NCBI GenBank assembly: GCA_963205285.1
Contig: CAUJJQ010000238.1
Span: 1-9,948, forward strand
Length of the DNA stretch: 9,948 nt
Direction of reading: 5' to 3'
DNA from: Pseudomonadota bacterium
Lineage (GTDB): Bacteria; Pseudomonadota; Alphaproteobacteria; Sphingomonadales; Sphingomonadaceae
Shown here: one piece after another, positions 1-7,200 of the stretch
Position numbering within the stretch: the first letter of the stretch is position 1
Layout of the letters: each line of letters opens with the position of its first letter
Notes under the pieces: model-generated
Seen by the model: only the letters and a program-made list of their open reading frames with translations
Told to the model about the DNA's origin: nothing
The model's database searches: none
Position numbers and translations under genes: made by a program

Positions 1-547
1 AAACGATGGTTGTCGGGAAACGATGCTGGGAGAGGACACGCGCCGCCTCGATCACCGCCGCAGTGCCCGACCCATCGTCATTCGCGCCGGGTGCATCGGC
101 AGTAGCGTTCATCACATCGGTCACGCGGCTGTCGATATGGCCTGCAATAATCACGACTTCATTGGGGCGTTCGGCGCCGCGCTGGATGGCCAATACATCG
201 ACAAGGCGGGTGGGCGTGGGGATGCGGTTGCCGCTCACCATATCCTCCGGCAATGCGATTTCGAGGCAATCGCCGCAGGCCGCGCCAAAGCGGCGAAATT
301 CGCTCTCTGCCCAGCGCCGCGCTGCGCCGCTACCGCGCGTGGGATGGTCCTGCACCGACAATGTGTGGCGCGTGCCAAAAGCGACCAAAGTGTCGATTAT
401 CTGACGCAGCGATGCTTCGCTGACCGCATCAGCGGCGGCGTTACCCGCGCTGGTGGTGGCGGCGGGGGCGGCGGTGCTTTGGCCAGCGGCGGGGACAGCA
501 ATGCCGCAAAGCAGCACAGCAATGGCGGACGTTAGAGTTTTTTGCAT
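1..547 (-). CDS. M28-family zinc peptidase, N-terminal part (3' end outside window)
   Basis: This is the first 182 codons of a secreted metallopeptidase on the minus strand; the gene continues past base 1. Residues 1 to about 22 form a signal peptide (MQKTLTSAIAVLLCGIAVPAAG), followed by an Ala/Thr-rich linker to about residue 40. A conserved-looking helical stretch follows (LRQIIDTLVAFGTRHTLS, residues 47-64). The core has VVIIAGHIDSR (131-141) and DAPGANDDGSGTAAVIEAAR (151-170). The GHxD and NDDGSG motifs carry the first zinc ligands (His137, and an Asp at 157/158) of the M28 aminopeptidase/carboxypeptidase family; the remaining ligands are off the window. Two close cysteines (91, 94) precede the core. 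The ATG at 547 is chosen because it begins directly at the signal peptide and has a purine-rich stretch (GGAAAAGA) just upstream. A role in periplasmic peptide breakdown is inferred from the family; the exact substrate cannot be told. An M20-type peptidase is less likely given the NDDGSG context. Confidence 0.88.
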   Translation of the reverse strand, partial: MQKTLTSAIAVLLCGIAVPAAGQSTAAPAATTSAGNAAADAVSEASLRQIIDTLVAFGTRHTLSVQDHPTRGSGAARRWAESEFRRFGAACGDCLEIALPEDMVSGNRIPTPTRLVDVLAIQRGAERPNEVVIIAGHIDSRVTDVMNATADAPGANDDGSGTAAVIEAARVLSQHRFPTTIV

Positions 548-650
548 GGCGCATCTTTTCCGCCGCATTTTGCAGCTTGGCAAGAGCGAAGTTTACGCGC
601 GTAGTTTTGTTATCTGGGTGTTAATCGCGCGGCACGATACAGGGGCAAAG

Positions 651-790
651 CCCCGTTCCTATCTCGACTTCGCTCGATACGAACGGGTCAGGGCAAGGTT
701 GCGCACCCCAGCCGTTCCTATCTGACACGCTCGATACGAACGGGTTGGTAATGGCCCCAGCCGTTCGTGTCGAGCGAAGTCGAGACACGA
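651..790. repeat. Cluster of three REP-like palindromic repeats
   Basis: Three related palindromes sit between proS and the peptidase gene. Copy 1 (652-687) begins CCCGTTC and ends GAACGGG, a perfect 7-base inverted pair around a core reading CTCGACTTCGCTCG. Copy 2 (712-743) has the same CCGTTC/GAACGG arms and a slightly shortened core. Copy 3 (761-790) is inverted: its core reads GTCGAGCGAAGTCGAGAC and its arms are CGTGTC (766-771) and GACACG (784-789). Copies 2 and 3 are both preceded by CCCCAGCCGTTC (706-717, 755-766). Repeats with a GTCGAGCGAAGTCGAGAC core are, from memory, scattered between genes in many sphingomonad genomes. Copy 3 starts just 22 bases past the proS stop and could act as an mRNA 3' hairpin. 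No coding sequence is supported in this gap. Confidence 0.75.
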
Positions 791-811
791 GGGGATGGGA
801 TCACCGCAGTC

Positions 812-2335
812 TTAATATGTCCGGCCAATCAGCACCCGTTCGACCGCCGCCTTGCCGGTGAAAAAGCAATTGCCATCGGCAGGCAGCGCGTCGAGCGGCG
901 CGTTGCGCATCGTCAGCTTGAGCGATTTGAGCTGCTCAACAATCGCGTCCAATTCCGCGCCGCTGGGCCGTGCCCATTGCACCTCCACCCAGCCGACATG
1001 CGCGGCATCGCTGGCATAATGGGCGGCAAGGTCGGTCACATCGCGGCGGATATTGGTGTCGAGCCGTGCCTTTGCCTCGGCAAATAATTTGTCCTGAATG
1101 TCACTCAGCAAAGCCACCGCGCTGCCCACAAAATCTTCGCGCGCAATAAATTGGGTGTCGAGCTTGCCATCCGCGCGATAGAGCGCATCGCGGCGAATAA
1201 CCGCCACCTTACCCTCCGCCACGTCGCGCGGGCCGATTTCGATGATGACGGGCGCACCCTTTTTCACCCAGGCCCAGCGTTTGGTCTGCGCCTTTGTCGC
1301 GCGCGCATCAAAATGGACGCGCACCGGTTCGCGGAAGGCATCGAGTGCGGCCAGTTCCCCCTCCAGCGCGCGGCAATAATCGATAACCGCCGCATCCTCC
1401 GGCGTGTCGCGCAGCATCGGCACGATGATGATCTGGTGCGGCGCGATGTGCGGCGGACAGCGCAGCCCATCATCATCGCCATGGGTCATGATGATCGCGC
1501 CGATGGTGCGGGTGGACATGCCCCAGGAAACCGTGTGGCACAGGCTATGGCCGCCATCCCTGTCCTGAAAACGGATGTTCGCCGCTTCGGCTAAGCCGGT
1601 GCCCAGATAGTGCGAGGTGCCGGCCTGCAAAGCCTTGCCATCCTGCATCATCGCTTCGATCGAATAGGTTGCGGCGGCACCGGGGAAACGCTCATGCTCC
1701 GGCTTTTCGCCGGTCACGACGGGGAGCGCCAAAGCCTCCTCCGCCACGGAACGATAAAGTTCGAGCGCGCGCATCGTTTCGGCCATCGCATCTTCGCGGC
1801 TGTCGTGCGCGCTATGCCCCTCTTGCCACAGAAATTCGGCGGTGCGCAGGAACATCCGCGTGCGCATTTCCCAGCGCACAACATTGGCCCATTGGTTGAC
1901 GCGCAGCGGCAGGTCGCGCCAGCTTTGCACCCAGCGGCTCATCGCAGCGCCGATGACGGTTTCGGATGTCGGGCGGACAATCAGCGGTTCTTCTAAACGC
2001 GCTTCGGGGTCGGGCACCAGCTTGCCCTTGCCATCGCCAATCAGCCGATGGTGGGTGACGACCGCCATTTCTTTGGCAAAACCATCGACATGGTCCGCCT
2101 CTTTTTCAAAATAGGACAAGGGGATGAACAAGGGAAAATAGCAATTTTCCACCCCCATCGCCTTGATGCGCGCGTCCATAATCGTCTGGATACGTTCCCA
2201 AATGCCATAGCCCCATGGTTTGATGACCATGCAGCCGCGCACCCCCGATTCTTCGGCCATTTCGGCTTCGGCGACGACTTCTTGGTACCAGGCGGCAAAA
2301 TTCTGCGCGCGGGTGATGGAAAGGGCGTGTTTCAT
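812..2335 (-). CDS. proS: Prolyl-tRNA synthetase, archaeal/eukaryotic-like type
   Basis: A class II aminoacyl-tRNA synthetase that charges tRNA-Pro with proline in the cytoplasm (507 residues). Motif 1 lies around residues 34-50 (GCMVIKPWGYGIWERIQ). The proline-recognition TxE element is in RPTSET (121-126). Motif 2 is around 149-171 (WANVVRWEMRTRMF with EFLWQEGHSAH). Motif 3 is around 271-300 and includes GMSTRTIG, HGDDDGL and PPHIAPHQ. An anticodon-binding domain follows (about 300-410), then a C-terminal extension ending GRTY; a terminal Tyr is typical of this ProRS type. The large editing insert between motifs 2 and 3 of E. coli-type ProRS is absent. The C-terminal domain keeps only one Cys (490) instead of the usual zinc-binding set. 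The ATG at 2335 matches the family N-terminus and has AGGGGC upstream. It lies 54 bases downstream of phaR on the same strand, so co-transcription is plausible. Confidence 0.95.
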   Translation of the reverse strand: MKHALSITRAQNFAAWYQEVVAEAEMAEESGVRGCMVIKPWGYGIWERIQTIMDARIKAMGVENCYFPLFIPLSYFEKEADHVDGFAKEMAVVTHHRLIGDGKGKLVPDPEARLEEPLIVRPTSETVIGAAMSRWVQSWRDLPLRVNQWANVVRWEMRTRMFLRTAEFLWQEGHSAHDSREDAMAETMRALELYRSVAEEALALPVVTGEKPEHERFPGAAATYSIEAMMQDGKALQAGTSHYLGTGLAEAANIRFQDRDGGHSLCHTVSWGMSTRTIGAIIMTHGDDDGLRCPPHIAPHQIIIVPMLRDTPEDAAVIDYCRALEGELAALDAFREPVRVHFDARATKAQTKRWAWVKKGAPVIIEIGPRDVAEGKVAVIRRDALYRADGKLDTQFIAREDFVGSAVALLSDIQDKLFAEAKARLDTNIRRDVTDLAAHYASDAAHVGWVEVQWARPSGAELDAIVEQLKSLKLTMRNAPLDALPADGNCFFTGKAAVERVLIGRTY

Positions 2336-2389
2336 GCCCGCGCCCCTAACCCACTAAGCATCGGCGCTGCAAGCAGGCGCGGGGCGCAA

Positions 2390-2938
2390 TCAATCCTTTT
2401 TTGCGCGCAGCGCGGCAAGTTCAGCCTCTAGCGCCGCAATACGGTCCGCCGATGCGTCGGCTTTGGGCGCGGCAGCAGGCGCAGATGGGCCGGGGCGAAA
2501 GGCGCTGGTTGCCGCTTCAAACATCGCCATATTGCGCTTGGCCAGTTCGGCGAGCGGGTTGCCCGCCAACGCCCCTTCGAGCGCAGTACGAAATTGTTGC
2601 TGGTTGCGGCGGAAACTATCCATCGATGCTTCGAGATAGCCCGGCACCATTGCCTGCATCGAATCGCCATAAAGGGTGATTATCTGGCGCAGGAAATTGA
2701 CCGGCAGCATGGTTTCGCCGCTCTGTTCCGCTTCCATGATAATCTGGGTCAGAACACCCCGGGTAATATCTTCGTTGCTCTTGGCATCGACAACACGAAA
2801 CTCGCGCCCCTGCCGCACCATTTTTGCAAGGTCGTCGAGCGTGATATAGGTCGATTTACAGGTGTCATAGAGCCGCCGGTTGGCATATTTTTTGATAATG
2901 ACGACATCCGCATCGCCATTTGCCTTTTTACCCGCCAT
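2390..2938 (-). CDS. phaR: Polyhydroxyalkanoate synthesis regulator PhaR
   Basis: A 182-residue protein that in other alphaproteobacteria represses phasin genes and itself, and is released when it binds PHA polymer. The N-terminal DNA-binding domain (about residues 12-75) shows the family signature VVIIKKYANRRLYDT (12-26), then YITLDDLAKMVRQG and DITRGVLTQIIMEAE. The polymer-associated segment follows (LPVNFLRQIITLYGDSMQ, 78-95, to about 120). A Pro/Ala linker and a short coiled-coil-like tail end the protein (DRIAALEAELAALRAKKD, 165-182). The frame stays open upstream to 3172, but the start at 2938 (MAGKK) is preferred. It fits the family N-terminus, has a GGAAA-like site upstream, and avoids a 200-base antisense overlap with the divergent gene. 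Regulation is probably through the inverted repeat in the shared divergent region. proS follows on the same strand. Confidence 0.93.
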   Translation of the reverse strand: MAGKKANGDADVVIIKKYANRRLYDTCKSTYITLDDLAKMVRQGREFRVVDAKSNEDITRGVLTQIIMEAEQSGETMLPVNFLRQIITLYGDSMQAMVPGYLEASMDSFRRNQQQFRTALEGALAGNPLAELAKRNMAMFEAATSAFRPGPSAPAAAPKADASADRIAALEAELAALRAKKD

Positions 2939-2967
2939 GTTGATTTCCAGCCTTTTGATACAAAAAA

Positions 2968-4095
2968 ATGCTGCGCAACATCGCCGCAGCAAATATGGTT
3001 GCCGACATGGTAGCAGCAAAAGATAGTGCACTGCAACATGGGGTTGGGGGTGGAGACGCTCCCACGGTGCGTCCGCTACCGCTTTTTCTCGAAATGATAC
3101 AAAGGGTGGCGGGGGAGGATGCGGCGCTGGCGCGCGATGCGCTGGCTGGCTTGCGCATTTATGGCGTTGCAAAAAGACCGGTGGCGATCGAGCGTCCGGT
3201 TGTTGCCCGCGCCGGTGGCGCTATGTTGCGCGATTGTGGCGGGGGCGGCGGTGGCCACAGGGATCGCGTGCCAGTCATCCTCATCCCCTCCCTCATCAAT
3301 CCGGCGCGGATATTGGACTTAACGCCCGGCAACAGCTTTGCCGAATTTCTGACCGATAACGGCTATCGCGTGCTGCTGGTGGATTGGGGGGCGGGTGCCA
3401 CCACCGACGCGGCGATGACCATTGCCGATCATGTCGAACAGCGCCTGTTGCCGCTAATCGCAGCGGTGGAAGAACCCGCGCATCTGATTGGCTATTGCCT
3501 GGGCGGGACGATGGCGCTCGCCGCAGCCATGCTCGCCCCTGCCCGTTCGCTGACCCAGATTGCCGCACCATGGCATTTTTCGCGCTACGAAACCCATGCC
3601 AGGGCGGCAATGGCGCGCCTGTGGGCAGAACAAGGGACAATGGTGCAGGCGCTTGGCCAATTGCCGATGGAAAGCCTGCAAAGCCTGTTCTGGGCAATCG
3701 ACCCTGTGCGCACGGTGCGCAAATTTGCGGCACTGGCGCACATGGCCGCCGATGATCCGCGCATCGCCAATTTTGCGGTGCTGGAAGATTGGGCAAATGG
3801 CGGCGCGCCGCTGACCGCCGCTGTGGCAGCCGAATTGCTGCACCATTTCCCCAACGATGATCCGTGCGGCGCAGGGCGCTGGCAGGTGGCGGGACGGATA
3901 ATCGACCCACGCTCGCTCACCATCCGGGCGCATCATTTCACCGCAAAGGATGACCGTATCGCCCCATCGGCCAGCGCGTGCGACGCCATAAACGCCACGC
4001 CCTGCCCGTCCGGACATGTTGGGATGCTGGCGGGCGGCAGGGCGCGTCTAGGCTTGTGGTCGATTCTGCGGGACTGGCTCGGCACTCCGCATTAG
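2968..4095 (+). CDS. PhaC-like alpha/beta hydrolase (PHA synthase family, short form)
   Basis: A 375-residue alpha/beta hydrolase that looks like the catalytic half of PHA synthases. After a variable N-terminus comes RPLPLFLEMIQRVAGED (35-51). The fold starts at VPVILIPSLINPARILDL (101-118), with the strand YRVLLVDWG (133-141). The nucleophile elbow is LIGYCLGG (173-180), a PHA-synthase box with Cys177 in place of a lipase Ser. Candidate triad partners are Asp329 in AKDDRIAPS and His350 in GHVGMLAG. Class I synthases are usually well over 500 residues, so this is closer in size to class III/IV PhaC, yet no PhaE partner is in view. It is divergent from phaR, which supports a PHA-related role; an acyl-thioester hydrolase is the main alternative. 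The true start is uncertain: 2968 lacks a ribosome site and overlaps an inverted repeat, and ATGs at 2995 and 3007 are in frame. The sequence conserved in relatives seems to begin only near residue 33. Confidence 0.85.
   Translation: MLRNIAAANMVADMVAAKDSALQHGVGGGDAPTVRPLPLFLEMIQRVAGEDAALARDALAGLRIYGVAKRPVAIERPVVARAGGAMLRDCGGGGGGHRDRVPVILIPSLINPARILDLTPGNSFAEFLTDNGYRVLLVDWGAGATTDAAMTIADHVEQRLLPLIAAVEEPAHLIGYCLGGTMALAAAMLAPARSLTQIAAPWHFSRYETHARAAMARLWAEQGTMVQALGQLPMESLQSLFWAIDPVRTVRKFAALAHMAADDPRIANFAVLEDWANGGAPLTAAVAAELLHHFPNDDPCGAGRWQVAGRIIDPRSLTIRAHHFTAKDDRIAPSASACDAINATPCPSGHVGMLAGGRARLGLWSILRDWLGTPH
2969..2991. promoter_or_regulatory. Inverted repeat at the phaR/PhaC-like divergent start; candidate PhaR operator
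   Basis: TGCTGCG (2969-2975) and CGCAGCA (2985-2991) form a perfect 7-base inverted repeat with a 9-base spacer, 31 bases upstream of the phaR start. PhaR of Paracoccus and Rhodobacter is known to bind TGC-rich dyads of the CTGC...GCAG kind, with a shorter spacer than here. PhaR binding and autoregulation are therefore inference. GCAACAT occurs inside the repeat (2975-2981) and again at 3033-3039, next to TGCACTGCA. I could not assign -35 or -10 boxes with confidence. Confidence 0.45.
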
Positions 4096-4124
4096 AAAAA
4101 TCTCCAGCCATTTCCTTGTGATAT

Positions 4125-4205
4125 TGTTGCAACAGCCCTGCCAATTGGGCTGAAAATTGCATGTTTTTGCGCTGCAAAGCTTGCGCCCGCGCGTAACATC
4201 TTGTT
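4125..4205. promoter_or_regulatory. Cluster of small palindromes upstream of the TonB-dependent receptor
   Basis: The 174-base gap 4096-4269 holds several symmetric sites: TGTTGCAACA (4125-4134, perfect 10-base palindrome), CAGCCC/GGGCTG (4133-4138 with 4147-4152), TTTGC-GCT-GCAAA (4166-4178, perfect arms with 3-base spacer), and AACA-TCT-TGTT (4195-4205). They lie where a regulator of the receptor gene would be expected to act. The TGC/GCA character resembles the site next to phaR, but no regulator can be named. Confidence 0.35.
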
Positions 4206-4233
4206 GAACGGTAACTGAACGCCCGCGTAGACG
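4204..4233 (+). promoter_or_regulatory. Weak candidate promoter for the receptor gene
   Basis: TTGAAC (4204-4209) could be a -35 element. With an 18-base spacer it faces TAGACG (4228-4233), a poor -10 match. It sits about 40 bases before the start codon and just past the palindrome at 4195-4205. This is a guess from spacing only. Confidence 0.22.
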
Positions 4234-4259
4234 GGAATCGAACACCCAAGGGAAACTTC

Positions 4260-4264
4260 GGAGA
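4260..4264 (+). promoter_or_regulatory. Ribosome binding site of the TonB-dependent receptor
   Basis: GGAGA ends 5 bases before the ATG at 4270. It is the clearest Shine-Dalgarno site in the window and fixes the start of the receptor gene, which leads straight into a good signal peptide. Confidence 0.7.
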
Positions 4265-4269
4265 CATTT

Positions 4270-7200
4270 ATGCGTAAATCGACTCTTATGGTCGGCAGCA
4301 CCCTGTTCGCAGTAGCGGTCGCCACAGCTCAACCTGCCTTCGCGCAAAACACCCCCGCTGCGCCGCAAGCCAGCAATGACTGCGCCGACGCCAATGCCAA
4401 TGGCGTTTGTGACAGCGATGAGGAATCTAATACAATCATCGTCACCGGCACGCGCATTGCGCGCCCGACGCTCGAATCGGCGGTGCCGCTAACGTCGGTT
4501 TCGGTCGAAGATCTGACGAGCAGTGGTGAGGTTTCGCTGGGTGACGCGCTGAACGATCTGCCGTCGCTGCGTTCCACTTTTTCGTCCGGAAACTCGAGCC
4601 GCTTTATCGGCACGGCCGGCCTCAACGTCCTCGATCTTCGTGGGCTCGGCACGGCACGGACGCTGGTTCTGGTCAACGGGCGTCGCCACGTTGCATCTTC
4701 GCCGGGCGACACCACGATCGACACCAACACCATCCCGACCGATCTGGTGGAACGGGTGGATATTGTTACCGGCGGTAATTCGGCCATTTACGGTTCGGAC
4801 GCGGTTGCCGGGGTGGTCAATTTCATCCTGAAGCGCGATTATGAAGGGCTTTCGCTCAACGGTCAGGCGGGGATCAGCTCACGCGGTGACCGCGGCACCT
4901 ATTTCCTGAGCGCGCTTGCTGGACGCAATTTCAGCGAAGGTCGCGGCAATATTGCCGTCGCGCTCGAATATGCGCGTCAGGAGCCGCTCTATTTCCGTGA
5001 TCGTGACCGGTTGACCGGCGCTTTCTCGGGTCGTTGCCAGTTTCAGTTGACTGATTCAACAGCTGGTGAACCTGCGGCAGGTGATGGCATCCCCGATAAC
5101 TCTTTCTTGTGCGGTATTCGGAATGCTTCGATTTCAGATTCGGGCACTATCGGTGCGCTAGACCCGTCTTCAGCGGCGCGGCGCCGCTACCTGCGCTTTG
5201 ACAATGCAGGCAACATTGTCATCGATACGCCCGATCTGGCATTCTCCAACGTCGGTTCGGGTAACCAGCAGGGCGGTCTCGGTGCTACATTGCGCAACAC
5301 CGGCAGTTTGCTGGCTGCGGTTGATCGTTATTCGTTCAACATGCTGGCGCATTATGACTTTTCCGAAGCGGCTAAATTTTTCTTCGAAGGAAAATATGTC
5401 CGGGTTGATGCATCTGGCGAAGGGCAGCCAAGCTTTTTCACCAGCATTCCTGGCACCCTTGGCGGCCCGGCGATGCGTTGTAACAACGGCTTCCTGTCGG
5501 CGCAAAATCTGACGACGCTGCAAAGCTTTGGCCTGTGCACCAACGTCGCCACCGGCACCTTTCCGTTGGCGCGTTTCAACACCGACTTCGGTGGTCGCTT
5601 CTTTGACGTGACCCGCGAAACATATCGCTTCGTCGGCGGGTTGGAGGGTAACTTCAACGACGATTGGCACTATGAAATTGCTGCCAACTATGGCCGCTAT
5701 GAATCCGACGGTGCCAACACCAACAATCTGCTGCTGTTCGATCTTGCCGGTAACCCGGCAGGCTTTAACAATGCGGTTGACGCGATTGTTGCACCGGTCG
5801 GCTTTACCGGCAGTAATTTCGTCACCAATGCGGCGGGCCAGCGGGTTATCTGCCGGATAAACGGTACGACCAATGTTGACCCCAATTGCGTCCCCTTCAA
5901 CGTCTTTGGTGCTGGGCAGTATGACCCGCGCGCCTTTGCATACAGCCATGCGGACGGCACGACGAAGGAATTCACCGATCAGCTGGTCTTTTCGGCCAAC
6001 CTTTCGGGTGATTTGTCGCAATTGTTCGAACTGCCCGGTGGGCCGATCGCCTTTGCTATCGGTGCGGAATATCGCCGTGAACGTTCGAGTGTCGATTATG
6101 ATGATGTGACATCATCGGGTGGCACCTTCCTCAATGCGTTGCAGGATTTCCGCCCACCCAATTTGACGGTCAAGGATCTGTACGGCGAAATTCAGTTTCC
6201 GATCCTTGAAAACATGCCCTTTGCGCGCGAACTTTCGGTTTCGGTCGCGGGGCGCGTTTCGGACTATAACAACAGCACGGGCACGGTTTACGCCTATAAT
6301 ATTCAGGGTGTTTACGCCCCGATTGAAGATCTGCGTTTCCGTGTTGCCTATGCAACATCGGTGCGTGCGCCGACGCAGGGTGACCTTTTCTCACCTTCAT
6401 CGCAGAACTTTGCCTTCATCGGTGACCCCTGCGATTCGACCAACATCACCGGTGGCCCGAACCGGGCAGCCAACTGCGCCGCAGCAGGGGTGCCGACGGT
6501 TGCAAATGCAGCGGTTGCGGCAGCCTGTGCTGGCTCTGCCTTCCCGATCAATGCAGGCGACCCATGGTTGAACTGTTTGGCGCGTACGTCGTCGACCAGC
6601 TTCACCTCTGGCGGCAACCCCACTTTGCAGGAAGAACGGGGTCGGTCGCTGACCATCGGCGTGGTGTTTGAACCCAGCTTCCTGCCCGGGTTCAACCTGA
6701 CCATCGACTATTATCGCATCCGGGTGAATAATTTGATCGCCGCACTCGGCGCCCAGTCGATCATCACGCTTTGCTATGACAGCGATGCAGGGCTCGCCAG
6801 CCCCTTCTGCGCCACGGTAAATCGTGATCCGGCCACTGGCCTGTTCAACGACCCGGCGGTGATTTCGGGTGGCGTCAACTTTGCCGCGCAGCGCACAGAG
6901 GGTATCGACTTCGACCTCAGCTATCGTCACACCTTTGACAATGGCCACCGGTTGAGCGTTCGTGCCATCGCGACGCGGGTTCGGGAACTTAATAACTTCA
7001 CCGACCCGACTTTGCCCTTTGTTCCCAACCGTCAATTGTCCGAACTGGGTGATCCGAAATGGTCGTTCAACGCATCGGTCAATTATGACTTTGGCAACTG
7101 GGATCTGCGCTACAATCTGCGCTATATTGGCAAGCAGACCATCAGCAATTTTGAAGCCCAGAATAGCTTCATCGGCGTCTGCCCGACCAGCGGCACGACA

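Noticed and set aside
23..725. Plus-strand frames across the left end
   Set aside because: They are antisense to the peptidase gene or cross the REP repeats; the translations are Arg/Ala/Gly-rich with no motif.
2939..3172. Upstream extension of phaR to 3172
   Set aside because: The added 78 residues are low-complexity Pro/Cys/His-rich and overlap the divergent gene. The family N-terminus begins near MAGKK at 2938.
4133..4152. CAGCCC...GGGCTG hairpin as a terminator for the PhaC-like gene
   Set aside because: The stem is only 6 bases and is not followed directly by a T-run. It is noted instead as part of the palindrome cluster.
4232..4247. GGGAATCGAAC-type sequence resembling a tRNA T-arm on the minus strand
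   Set aside because: The stem does not pair well around the TTCGATT loop, and no acceptor, anticodon or D-arm is found around it. It is probably chance within the receptor leader.
5170..6021. Long open frame on the minus strand inside the receptor gene (283 codons)
   Set aside because: It is antisense to a well-supported TonB-dependent receptor, shows no recognisable motifs, and has no separate upstream signal. GC-rich codon use keeps the opposite strand open.
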